64,000 nt of DNA, taken from NCBI GenBank assembly GCA_038503065.1, contig JBCAMK010000008.1, forward strand, positions 496,001 to 560,000, in the 5' to 3' direction. Both the position numbers and the translations under genes were made by a program. Of the stretch, positions 1-11,345 are shown piece by piece; positions within the stretch are counted from its first letter, which is position 1, and each line of letters opens with the position of its first letter. Source of the DNA: Paragyromitra xinjiangensis. Lineage: Eukaryota; Ascomycota; Pezizomycetes; Pezizales; Discinaceae. The notes beneath the pieces were generated by a model. The model saw only the letters and a program-made list of their open reading frames with translations. It was not told where the DNA came from and searched no databases.

Positions 1-733
1 GCGGAGCCTGAGACCCGAATGGAAAAGGGAAAGGATATGAAATTCTCAATTGACGACTTGGAAGCATGCAAGGAACCTGCGGGTTGGGACGGAGGTGAGA
101 CCAAGTTACTTATCCGCCTAATCATGAAAACAACCAATTGATCATCGAGCTTTTACTAATTTTGGACACAGTTAGGAACTACGGGGCGAGAAACAACCTG
201 AAATCGATGAGACAGGGGGACTTAGCGTTCTTTTACCATAGGTTTGTCGCTAGTGCCGCAACACCCACCAATTATCGGATAAAAACATAAAGTTGACATA
301 GAACCGATCATCGGTGTGAGTAAATACAGCAATTGCAAGGAACCCGGCATCGTTGGAATCATGGAGATAGTTAAAGAAGCCACCCCAGACGGTATGTTCC
401 AAATACCATAGCTGGCCGGATTGAAAAGGAGGTGCTCAGTTTTAATTCGTATCGCTTGTTATGATCCTATTAGAAACCGCTTTCGATCCTGCAGAACCCT
501 ATTACGATCCTAAGTCGTCAAAAGACGACCCGAAATGGTTCCTAGTGCACGTGGAGTTCAGGCGTAAGCTGGAGCGCCAAATAGGTCTCGCCGAGCTGAA
601 GAGGTATGCAAAGAATGAGCTATCAGAGATACCGATGCTTAACATGAGCCGTCTGAGCGTATCGGGCGTTCCAAAAGGTTGCTGGGATTTTATCTTGTCT
701 CTCGAGAAGTCAGCACCAAGCGATAAACAGTGA
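1..733 (+). CDS. EVE-domain (THYN1/Thy28-like) protein, 5' end outside window
   Basis: Exons 1..94, 172..241, 330..391 and 474..733 join in one frame (161 codons plus stop visible). The joined protein shows the EVE-fold landmarks in order: KFSIDDL, then WDGVRNY across intron 1, GDLAFFYHSNCKEPGIVG across intron 2, TAFDP followed by YYDPKS, then WFLVHVEF and SRLSVSGV near the end. These are the signature blocks of thymocyte nuclear protein 1. The EVE fold is related to YTH/PUA modules and is thought to read modified bases in nucleic acid; the cellular role in fungi is not settled. The start codon lies upstream of the window, because the frame is open from base 1. There is a methionine at base 19, but the family usually has residues before this point. 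A run of about 16 T follows the stop. It is convergent with the bZIP gene. Confidence 0.87.
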
Positions 734-1564
734 AACATTCTGCCTTTTTTTTTTTTTTTTAATTTCGTAATTGTGATTTGTTTTTCTCTCTCTTAGTTTG
801 TACTACTATAGATATCTGATAATTTAACTTGATCCTTACATCTGATAACAATCATCTGATAGTATGATTCACCCGTTCACCTGGCCTGCGGATAGAATTT
901 CGGGATGTGGAGCACATGTATCCACTTCCTAGGGACATGTATGTATGTCTTAAACACCTAATAGTACGATAACGTTTTCGACCCCATATATTCATGTTCT
1001 ATACGTGTGCACGTTTCCCAGCTAGCATTAACACGCCTACAATACAAATAAGGTTGTTACAGGGAATGTGCGCATGAGAAAATGCGGGTCATGTTCAATA
1101 AGAGGAGAGACAACAAAATGAAACGATAGTTCAGTGATAGTCCGGTAATAAACACTAAAAAATAAGATGCAGGGTAAAAGAACGTGTAAGAATAGATGAA
1201 TAAGATATTCTAAAAAAACCAACGCCCCACCCCGCAGAAGTAGAAACATGATAATTTACAAATGGTGTTCCCCCGCTAAAAGATTAAGTATGATGGAAGT
1301 TGATGACGATTAGCAAAAGAAATGCATGCGATAGACAAACAAAATATGAGCAAAACAAACAAAGTTGGACAAACGAAACAGGTTAGTAACAACGAAAAAT
1401 GCAAAGTAAAAATCCAAAAACGCGCGGTTTGATGACCCTCTTCTAAAAAAAAGACTGCATAAGGAAATAAAAATCGACAGTTGCCACCCACGAATAACCT
1501 CCCCGCGCCGGAAAAAAAAACAAAAACAAAGGAAATTACAAAGGAAATATGTGTTATGCCCCGT
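734..1564. other. Intergenic region between convergent genes
   Basis: This stretch lies between the 3' ends of the EVE-domain gene and the bZIP gene. It is AT-rich, with a T run at about 745-760 and A-rich segments near 1440-1540 that would be U-rich 3' UTR of the bZIP transcript. No coding signal was seen. Confidence 0.6.
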
Positions 1565-2989
1565 TTAATGATGCCGCTGATCACTGCCCCCAGCCCCATG
1601 ATGTTCCCGCTCATACATTTCGGTCTCTCGTTTCAATGCACTGCTAGAGCCAGTCTCCATTGATTGTCTCATGCCCATTCTTGGTGTAGAATGACCGCTT
1701 CCACTCGCCAGTCCGCTACCCTGACCATGGTTACTGGCTTCTATTCCGGTCATTGCCGACCCAAAATCCCGCATGCTGGAACCTGGGCGAGAAATTTCAC
1801 TAGCTCTGAAGCCACTAAACCCACTATCTCCAGGGCCCATCGCCATTCCAATTCCGCGTGGCGACAGGGATTGTGGTGGCCCCTGTTGAGGTCTCCCACT
1901 TCGTTGCAACCTCAACGCTAAATCTCGATAGTAATCTCGCTCTTCCTCCACTTTCTTGACGCGTTGCTCCAAATCACTGATCCTAGTTGACATTTCCCGT
2001 TCCCGTTCCTTCCTCCGTTGACGAAATCGCGCCGAGGCACCGGCGTTCCGTTTCCGCTTCTCATCAGCACTTTTTGACGCTGCTGTTGTATCAATGGGTA
2101 TTTGGATGGCCCCATGAGCCGTATTCAAAGACATCATTGGATATCCACCATGGGATCCGTGTGTTGATAGTGATAAGGGGTAAGGATTATTGATGGGAGT
2201 GCTTGGATGACCAAGAGAATATCCCGGATGACTGAATGTTGGTGTTGATGGAGGAAGAGGCGACTGTGCAGTCTGTACATATGAAGAATACGATGTGTTG
2301 GGACTGGCACTTGCGGAAGACATGGGAGTTGAAAAAGAGCTGGGTGCATATTGCATAGAAGCAGAGACACTTGGAAATGGAAAAGCAGGAGACTGATGGC
2401 CAGGAGGAGGTGCTGGTAAATGCGGAGGAGGTGGCGCCGCTGGATGGGTATCAGAACCATACCCAGGTCTTCTAGGAGTTCCTAATGGAAATGGGTTATC
2501 TTGGGCACTTATTATGCCGGATAAGCTGTGTCGTGTGGAATGTCTGGCGTGAGTTGACGGTGGGCCGGCTGGAGCTATCCGGCGAGGATAGGTACTGCCC
2601 CCTCCTCGCGAGGCATCAGACGGGTGAGATAAATCCACCGGAGACGGTGGCAGAGATCTTTGGTCTCCATGGTGAATTCTCGGCGTGGATGTCCGCGGAG
2701 ACCCGAAATGTGCAAGGCTTGCTGCACGAGAATGCTGAACCGACCTCTGAGGGGTAGGATTAAGGATGTTGCTGACGTCTAGCAGTCGTGACGGTCGTTG
2801 GTCGGGACTAGTAATGGCCGACACTATTGAAACTTCTGAAGCTTGAGACGCGAATGGATTCGACGATATTGCCAGGGCTGGTATAGACCCGTCAGACGTC
2901 TGTGAAGAAAAATTATCCAACCCTCGATACTCCCGATCAGAATCGTCTGAAGAGGATGAGGACCTTGATGTAGAGAAGGTCCGCGACAT
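1565..2989 (-). CDS. bZIP transcription factor
   Basis: This is a single-exon gene for a 474-residue protein. A bZIP domain lies at about residues 310-364. The basic region KRKRNAGASARFRQRRKERE has the expected N-x2-A-x4-R pattern (N315, R323) and runs straight into a leucine-zipper-like coiled coil. The first 300 residues are low complexity, rich in Ser, Pro and Thr, with an SNILNP motif typical of fungal regulators. The tail is Gly/Ser-rich. The frame is open for 46 codons further upstream, but that extension begins with TTG and has no ATG, so the first ATG (MSRTF) is chosen. The basic region resembles ascomycete nitrogen- or sulphur-type bZIP regulators, but I cannot assign an orthologue. 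Expected role: a nuclear, DNA-binding homo- or heterodimer. The gene is preceded by an unusually long, low-complexity upstream region. Confidence 0.9.
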   Translation of the reverse strand: MSRTFSTSRSSSSSDDSDREYRGLDNFSSQTSDGSIPALAISSNPFASQASEVSIVSAITSPDQRPSRLLDVSNILNPTPQRSVQHSRAASLAHFGSPRTSTPRIHHGDQRSLPPSPVDLSHPSDASRGGGSTYPRRIAPAGPPSTHARHSTRHSLSGIISAQDNPFPLGTPRRPGYGSDTHPAAPPPPHLPAPPPGHQSPAFPFPSVSASMQYAPSSFSTPMSSASASPNTSYSSYVQTAQSPLPPSTPTFSHPGYSLGHPSTPINNPYPLSLSTHGSHGGYPMMSLNTAHGAIQIPIDTTAASKSADEKRKRNAGASARFRQRRKEREREMSTRISDLEQRVKKVEEERDYYRDLALRLQRSGRPQQGPPQSLSPRGIGMAMGPGDSGFSGFRASEISRPGSSMRDFGSAMTGIEASNHGQGSGLASGSGHSTPRMGMRQSMETGSSSALKRETEMYEREHHGAGGSDQRHH

Positions 2990-5900
2990 GGAGTCTTTCC
3001 TCCGGGAACTGTGAAACTGCCCAAAGACAGTGCATCGACGATTTTCCCCTTCCTCCCGACGCCCAACAAAAAAGTCCGGCGACTGTAAGAGAAGAGGGGG
3101 ATGAACGAAAGGAGCTACCAACGCCAACGTTCCGACTTATAGGCGTTCTGGGGGAGAATAAGAGTTGACGTGAAGTCCGAAAATAGACTTCACAAGTGAT
3201 CCGAGTGATAGAGCTTTCTGGGATGGGACGAAGACCGTATGTATGTATGTATGTATATAAGAGGGTGACGTATTTTTTTCTTTTTTAATATTATTTCCCT
3301 TTTGTGTAATACTTCTTTATTTGAAGCCCCTCTGAATTTGCTTCGTTGATGTGTAGTGGAGATGGATGATATTTGGTGGAAATTTGAGCCAGCAATTGGT
3401 TTTAACAAATCACCAGCTGCAAGGCAAACAATCCCGCATAGCTCGACCCAAAGGCGGTGTTACCAGGTATGACGAGAGACGGAAGGCCGCAAGCTCAAGA
3501 CGGGAGAGAAGAGGATGTGGGAGGAGGGAGGGGGGGAGGGAGGTAAAGAAGAGAGATTGAGTGTGTGTATGTGTGTGCGTGGGTGCGTGGGTGTGTGTAA
3601 GGGACGGAGCGAAGCGGATGGGCGAGGGTGAGGGTTAAGACTGAGCAGATGGTAGCGAAATGGTGGAGAACATGCAGAGCACTGGCGTCAGTGGCCCATC
3701 CAAACAAGCTGCGCAGGTTGCAGATGTGAGATGGCGCGGAAACGGGCCGGGCTGAAGCTAGAAACGTGGACTTGGATGGTGGATGGACAGACAGCCTGAG
3801 CAGCCGGGACGCCCAGAACGCTAGGACACGGATGGGGTCTGACGGTTTTGCTGGCTGGCTGGCTGGTGCACCGCTTCTATCACTGTTGCGCTGGGGATAT
3901 CGAGAATGGAAAGTCTGAATGTGGATTTGTATGGTTGGTATGTATGTATGATGTGTATGATGGGATTGAACTGTATGTAGATACTCAATTATGGGCAAGG
4001 CCCGTGTAGGGGTGGTGAATATACTAGTACATATGGATAGCTAGGTATGGTTGTAGGCATGATATGAAAATCGGGATTTAGGTGGTTGGGATGCCACGCA
4101 AAAAAAGAAACTCGGGGCGCCAGCAAGCAGGGGGCCCAGATTGAGAAATAGAAAGGAAGGATGAACACCACTATGCGAACTGGGGCTGGGATCACTGGCC
4201 CCCAGACCACAGGAACCTATGCTACTCACTAACTCGACCCACCAGGGATGTTCGGTAGGCATGAACATGAAGTAGTGTGGATATGTACCTCTTGAGCTTA
4301 GCAGACTAAGCAATAACTGGTGGAGAATGTTCTAAAAAGCGAGTTGGATGCTGAGCTGGTGTGACATGCTCACACCCACCCTTTCTGCTGTCTTTTCTGC
4401 GGCTTGTCCCTAAAGATGGTCCTAGTTTTTCAACCCCCCTCGCGCTCCTTCATACCTAGCGAGGAGTAGTAGAACTCTGGAGAGAGAATCCGGGACGACT
4501 CCGAGAGTGGTAGAGATATGACCCCAAAGACATCATCGCTCTCACCGCTGTTGGGCTAAAAAACAACTTTCGAAGATTGCCAACTGCCGAACTATCACTA
4601 CGTCGTTGTCTGTGCTTTCCTTTTTCCTGGCTAGCCTTCCCAGCCATGTTCCCCCCTTCGCTGGTCGGAAGAATTAGCGGCAGGCTACATAGCTAATACT
4701 ACATACCTACTGCTTTGCTACCCAAATGGGAGAATATGCCAGCTTTAATCAATGAGGTGGAGTCATATATATATATACCTGTCGCTTTGCGTTACGTGCC
4801 TCCCGAGAATTCGGGCCTGTATGAGATACATATGGTGTATGGGTGAGGACAGTCTGGTCTCTCTCCACCTGTCGTGCAGCACGAGGAAAGACGGCGTTTG
4901 ATTAGGCTGGAAATTTGAAATTGAATTGCGTGACCGTGCTGGAAGATCAAAATAGTCCCGACGATTGAGTACTCCGGTAAGCAACGGACAAGAGCCCTGT
5001 GGGCGAATTATGGCGTCTCTCAGGGTACAGGGAATCTATCCAACAGAATGAACGAAATATATAAAGTAAGCGAACGGTGCACCACAACCGCCAACCAAAC
5101 TTCGAGAAATTTGGGAAAAACAAAAGTGAACCCACCCAAGAAACACCCATAAAAACAAAATGTGCTGCATCATCTTGAGACTCAGCCAAAGACAGTCCGT
5201 TTAGCACACAGACCATCGACCTAAGGAACGCCAAATTGACTCGTGTGGCCGAGAGTCCAGGATCCCGGGCACTAAGATGAAGCGAAGCAGACATCCCGCT
5301 ATACATCCCAGCTCGCCCGGCCAAAAGACCAGTCTCGTGGGATGAGGCGGTGTACACCACTAATGCCCCCATGCTAACGAAGATAGTGGGGGCTAGTGAC
5401 CACATCTGGTTCTTTTACGGGGCCAAATTCCCAAAATCATGGAAATTTGCAAAATGATAATTACTTCCAGGAGATTTGAAGGGGCGAGCCTACTAGGACC
5501 CTGTTTGATTGTTTTCCAATTTTTATTTTTTTAGATGAGCTGCTGAAAGTTACGATAGTAGCGATGACGATGACGATGCTGGTAGTGTTCTATTGTTTTG
5601 TTGTGGTTGGTGCCGTTGTTTCTGCCGGAACGTTGGTGGTTATGTGGAGAAGCCACGCCTCGTGTCGAGCCCTCGCGCGACCAGCGAAGTCACCTGCAAA
5701 GAATAAGTTACCGCTGTCGACTCTGCATGCATGTAAAGCAGCTCACATGATATCAAGCTCAACGCGCTGAATGGTCAGAATGGCCATACGGCACCTCGCT
5801 TATTACCCTGCAGCATGCAGAGCAAAAACCACACATCCACCGCATCCATCCATCCGTCAGTAGGTCAATCATACACATCATACATGAGATAGAGCTATCT

Positions 5901-7025
5901 TACATTTGAATGATGACGACTGTGTGATGTATCCGATCACTTCTGTCGAAAAGATCCCTCAGATGAGATACTCACCAACACCAGTCGAACCTAGAGAGAA
6001 ACCGAGAAAATCTCCGGCCAGGTTGCTCAGACCGGCCCATTGCTCCCGCTGTCATCGTAATAGGTTACGAACCCCTGCTCGTCGCGGGAAACCAAAACCA
6101 CGGATAGATTAATCCACCACACCAAGAGGTCTGAGCGAATCCATGTCTCGAATGGGGGATTAGAATTGGAAATTCCCAGAAACGGAATCGCCCAAGACCC
6201 CCCACGAGCCCCAAAACAAGGAAACAGGACATGAGCCTAAACCCCAGCACTAAAATTCACAAGCGTCCCAAACTTTCAGTCTTTCCACAGGCCTGTACCT
6301 CGGACGATGATCCGTTGGGCTGGGTACGGTGGTTGTGGGTCACTAAAAACACCATAGTTGCATAACAGTCATAGCGTAGTAAGGCAACAGAGGAAAAAGA
6401 GTATCATTTGTAGGTGAAAGATACCAAAGCTCTAGCGGTGAGCCGAATACTACTTTGCCGTGGAAGCGCACCACGCACGCTTCTGGAAAGTCATGAAAAC
6501 AGCGAGTTCCGGAGAGCCGTTTCTGGAAGATCGGAAAGATCGGTTTGCCTAATTCCAACGCAGATCAGAATGAGGGCTCAGCAACCTTTATCCGAAATGA
6601 GTTGCGCACCCGTCCTGCTTGCATCCCTCGCTATCCAGAGAGCTTCTTCCCAACTGCTTCTTTTTTCGGTGAATCAATGTTGGGCGTACAAAAGCCTGAT
6701 CAAGAAGGGCAGTATGTGGTGTTGTCGGAAATATAACACTGAGTACCAATTGGCTCGTGGAAGAGCAGGACGTTGGGAGGTTGCTGGCACGCGCATAAAC
6801 ACACTCTCATTAATGTAGTAAGTCGTTCCGATCGACCACCAACTTGAACAACCAACCTCTCATTATTCAACCCCTTATCCATTAGATAAAACCACCTCGT
6901 TTTTTTTTTTTGGTCTATATAAGTATTTCTATTTCGTATGATACATCTCATGTTACGAAAGAACTAAAGCACTATCGCTAGCGTAGGGCTCAGAAAAAAA
7001 TATCGGGCATACCAGTGACACCCAC
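2990..7025. other. 4 kb spacer upstream of the bZIP gene
   Basis: No gene is recognised here. On the bZIP strand it reads as pyrimidine-rich and simple-sequence DNA: a (GTAT)n run at about 3237-3256, a purine-rich tract at about 3481-3560, a GT-rich tract at 3556-3600 and a (GGCT)4 run near 3850. This could be a long promoter and 5' leader of the bZIP gene. Several open frames of 60-167 codons occur but are low complexity or unsupported. The part from about 4300 to 7000 has no recognisable content. Confidence 0.5.
3481..3600. repeat. Polypurine tract followed by GT-rich tract
   Basis: About 80 bases are nearly all A or G, including a G7 run, followed by about 40 bases of alternating GT/GC. 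Seen from the bZIP strand this is CA-rich then CT-rich. CT-rich blocks are common just upstream of fungal transcription starts, so it may mark the bZIP promoter about 500 bases from the ATG. Confidence 0.55.
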
Positions 7026-8541
7026 CTACAGTTTCGTGGACAGGATGAATTTGTTTGTCGGCAGACCCGTCGTGGATGTTTTGAAGCGAAACACAGCTCC
7101 GTTATCCTTACAGCCCTCGGGCTTCGGGTCATTAGCACCCACGCCAGCCGATGTTATATAGAGCGTATCATTGCCGGGACCTCCGAAAATTGGGCAGGTT
7201 ATCTTCCAAGCATCCATCGTAACCTCGGCAACCTGTTTGCCTTCTGGAGAAACGCGTATAACGCGGCTGCCCTCGTGTATGGCTATCCAAAGATAACCTT
7301 CTGAGTCGACCGTGCAACCGTCTGGGACCGCATCTCCGTCGTCCAGCGTGAAGAAAGTACGCTTGTTTGATATGTTGCCCGTCTCAACATCAAAATCGTA
7401 AGCGACAATGCTTTTCGACGGTGAATCCGTAAAGTAGAATGTTTGATCGTCAGGACTCCCTGCTTTTTCTTCAGCGTCCCTCTTTACAGTGGTGTATAAT
7501 TAGGTGATCTTACAACCCATGCCGTTGGGGATGGAAACATTCTCAATCATTCGGTGTAACGTCAAATCAGGGTCCAGGCGAAACAGACACCCTATTATTT
7601 AGACTTAATCACCATGCCGTCCGGCAGTTATTGGAGGGGAATGAGATGAACCACGGGCTACCTTCTGGTTGTGGTTCTCCACAATGGAAACTAAACGGCA
7701 AGTTCGGAGGAGTCAGTCAAATTGGGCAAGGTAAAAAACAAACAGAAACAAAAAATAATAGTGGGACTGTCTCATTACTCACTCATACATGGTCCCTGCC
7801 CAGAAACGACCTTTTGAATCAACATTTCCGTCGTTGAACCTACTCACGTGCAATAATTTCCATTGAGTTTAGCAAGACCGTTATACGTCAAACAACCGGA
7901 GATTCGAACCTCATTCTATAGCGTCAACCATCAACAAATCTAAGTCAGCCACTATTCATAACCCACAGAGTAGGACAACAATCTCGCTTCGAGTGTTGCG
8001 GACTTGGGACCGAACCTTTCAGCTGTCTTGGGATCATCATAAACTTTCTTGATATATCGCAGCTGGCCGGTTGACTTATTGAAAATAGCGAATCCCAGTT
8101 TTGCGGCAACAATGTATTCCCCCTCATAGCCTTCAATATCCGCCGTTATACTGTTACAAGGCCCCACAACGACAAAGTCAGTGAACCTCATTCGTCTAGC
8201 CCACATCCCCCACAGATATATCTAGGAATAGTTTCGGCTCTCGCACATACCCAACTGAATATTCCAATTTTGTTACTTTATGGGAACTGGGCCCTTTTGC
8301 CAGATTAATGGAATGTATTTCTTCCTTGATAATGTCGACAAAGCGCAGCTCGCCGGTTTCCTCCTCATAGTATGGGCCTTCTCCTAATGAGCATTCAGTG
8401 CGAAGATAGGGCTAACGTAATTCCCAAATTTCTGTCGTTAGAGCATGCTTCTCCTCGCCTCAACGACTTATAAACAAGGGTTGAATTTGGATTGGCCATA
8501 CTACTTACTTCCTCGATTCTATATGTCTCAATTCCCGACAT
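7026..8541 (-). CDS. Regucalcin / SMP-30 / gluconolactonase-family protein
   Basis: Seven exons, 8541..8509, 8411..8251, 8150..8016, 7839..7783, 7690..7662, 7591..7514 and 7459..7026, give 308 residues, the usual family length. Metal-site landmarks of the six-bladed propeller are visible: GEGP with Glu22, IPNGMGWSPD with the metal Asn (completed across an intron), and PDGCTVDSEG with the metal Asp. RFNDGNVD carries the substrate-side Arg and Asn. The C-terminal block TCPIFGGPGNDTLYITSA is typical. The family contains Ca/Zn-dependent lactonases acting on sugar lactones; the substrate here cannot be predicted. Exon 5 is only 29 nt. The exon 3 donor (GTTCGG) is weak and was chosen because it restores RFNDG; an alternative donor further on would insert about 18 residues. 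Confidence 0.88.
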
Positions 8542-11345
8542 GTTGGATTTATGATCTGCTCCGTTTCTTGTTTTGGGGGCCTGGTATGAAGATTTTTACT
8601 ACCTAGATAACCCGGAGGATCCACTAATTTATAAAAAAACTTCGAGAGCAAGATTTTTTAGCGTGAATTATCTTACAGGCAAAAATTGCACGCAGTATGC
8701 GCGTGTGCTTGTAAACAAACAATCTAAAAGACTCGCTCAAGTCTTCCGGTGGTAGTTGACACGAAATGGCGGAGAGCTGCAAAGGAAAAAGGTAACCCCG
8801 CGTTGCGGCAAAGTGACGCAAAAAGGCAACGCTTATTCTGGCACTTCGGTTCCTCGGCCCGAAAACCAACAATGAGCCCAAAACGGGGCTACCGGAATAC
8901 AAACTCCAGCCTGAACTATACAAAACTACAACAAAAAGATTACGGCTCCTTTATGGATTTCCCCGACCCTGAACCCTTGAAATCGGAACGTTGTCACGAA
9001 ATAAACGTGCCGAGATTAGATGAGACGAAAACTACCCACGGGAGGGCGGAAAGAAAATCTTGAGTGTCCTTGGTTCCGACAAGTTGGAGAAAACATATGG
9101 ATTTGCGGATCGCAATATCACGACAAAGATCATGATCGTACGCGTACACGCAACCTCCACAGTGCCACCTGTGTGCATGGTGTGATCGGGGGGGGGTAAG
9201 CGCATGTAAAATATAGCCTTTGCGCTTGTAATAATGATGGCTGCAGGATTGAAAAACAAAAGCACTACGAGAAAAATAAAATAAAGAATCCACGAATTTG
9301 CTAGCCATTTTCGAAGTATTGATACATGCCTAAATCAACATGGAAGGGGACAAACCCCCGGAGAAACCCACTTCCAGTACGGTGCATTGCACGACTCGGG
9401 TTTCTACGACTTATAAGTGTATTTTTCTACTATTGCATTCATCTAACCTCCACGGATTACCCCCAAACTTTTAGCTCCACAGTATCTCGTGCCTGAATGC
9501 GAAATACCATCGAATCACCAGTACTGCCGCCGTTGCCTCCTCCTCGGAGTAAATATAATACCCCTCCCTTCTGTGGTTTATTATAACGCTCAAGGATCTG
9601 GTAAACTGTTGGACGACGGACCGCGCGTGCCTGAACTCGCACTCGCACGCTGGAGGCTTGAAGAAGATTAGTTGAGTGTAAGGCAAGGCAAGTTTAAGGT
9701 TGATTTGCCTTGCATGACGCGCTGCCGCACGGCTGGGATTGTAAACTGACGGTTTGTTAGCGAGCAAGCGAGACAGGGCATAGTCATTGTGGATATCACG
9801 GTTGGGTGATGAAGCGCCTGAGCGGTGGATTTCTTTTTTTCTCGTTTTTTAGTTTGATTCTCCTCGGGCCATTGCGATAAGCTGACAATAGTGACGGCTA
9901 CTGGAGTCAGTTGTGTGATTAACGGATTATGTATTTAGGTTTACAAAAGGGAAAATGTCGTGTCGTGCTTGAGACTGCATATCCGCCTGGTAGGGAATAC
10001 ATTCGATGAGAGGAACTGGGATCATGGGTATCATAGTAGGGAAAAACAAAAGAAGTGGCTAATCCAACGCATAAAGCCCTGGGCCAGCTAAGCTATCTAA
10101 CCGTCAACGCCCCCATGTCACGATTCCAGTAATACTTCCGAGACGAGACTACCAGCTGTATGCCCAAAGCCAACCAAAGCGTAGGAATAGGCAGGAAGAA
10201 GCGACAACAAGCTAAAGCAACCGCAAAGTAGGCAGCAAAGTAAAAAGCAAATAAAAGACAGCAGAAAAGACAGCAGCAGGAAAGCAAGACGCCATGTGCA
10301 CTGTGCTCAAATCTCATATCATAGATTCGGTATCGGCAGACAGACAGAACGAACACGCGGGGTAAATGCATTGCTCTCTTGTTGCCATAACGACCAACCC
10401 CGTCCCATGCCGTCCACCTTGCTGCACAACAAAAAACAAAACCCTAGAAATCGAGCACACGACACACTAGTTCCGGTTCGAAGTTGCCGTCCCTATGTTG
10501 CTGATGAGAATTCCGTAATGTGTGTGATGCGGGATCTGAATACCCGTTCACGTGGAACCTTCACCGTTCGGCTATAGCAATACAGTTGTCTGAGCAGGTC
10601 TTTGTGATACTGTATATGGTTAGCTAGGCAGAGTAGTCCAGCTATTCAACACATCCCACCACACTTATTGTCAACACTACCAGTAAGGCATAAATGAGAT
10701 CATAGCAACCAGCTGCTGTACCGAAAAGGAGGAACCTGCTACTGCTTCTAAGACCAGCATTATTTCATGCGTGATGAGCTGCCAAATTTATGCGAATTAT
10801 GTACTCGAAAGGAATCTGGAGCTATTAGAGGCAAGTCGACTGGATATCAATCTCTCCGTACCACACCCACACATTCCTCTGTGCTCAGGCTGGATTTTGA
10901 AGTGATAACAAATATCGTCAGCACCATTTCAGCACCACCCACTTCATCGATAACGTAAATAAACATCAATCGTGCCTCACAGATTAATTTTTTACCCGCC
11001 GCATACGCTTCTCCCGCGGTTAGTTGTGGAGAAGAACGGAAATGGGGAAAAAAAGGAAACGAGGTCTCTGGACTTTGCTTTATGTAAAATTGTTATGTGT
11101 ATGCAAGAGACATTTGAAACATTTGAAACATCTTGCGAAAGCCCCCAAATATTCTGCGGTTGTAACCCCCACGGGCCAACGGAACACGGCGCAAGAAAGC
11201 GAGCTTTAGGAAAGTCTGTGTCATGCCGAACGGGCTGATGGTCCTCTCCCTAGAGCACGGTGCCCAGATTCACTGCCGTGGATCAGCAAAGAAAAATCGC
11301 CGCGGAGAACCTCCATCGGAGATTGAAAAAGGCAGGATATTTTTT
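8542..11345. other. 2.8 kb spacer
   Basis: This lies upstream of the regucalcin gene and downstream of the aldehyde dehydrogenase gene. It includes a G9-10 run near 9188-9196. Short open frames occur, the longest about 104 codons near 8749-9063, but none shows a family motif, splice-consistent extension or good codon pattern. No gene is supported. Confidence 0.5.

Noticed and set aside
3495..3998. 167-codon minus-strand frame upstream of the bZIP gene
   Set aside because: The protein would be His/Thr/Pro repeats from GT- and purine-rich DNA; more likely promoter or leader sequence.
4947..5405. 152-codon minus-strand open frame with ATG
   Set aside because: No family motif, no splice-extended homology and a mixed hydrophobic composition; it looks like a chance frame.
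7875..7910. GGTTCGAATC on the minus strand, like a tRNA T-loop
   Set aside because: The flanking bases do not form a full T stem and no matching D arm or acceptor stem is present; it is within a regucalcin intron.
10093..10371. 92-codon minus-strand frame rich in Leu, Cys and Phe resembling a membrane protein
   Set aside because: The composition arises from repeats of AGCAA/CAGCA on the other strand; low complexity and no homology.
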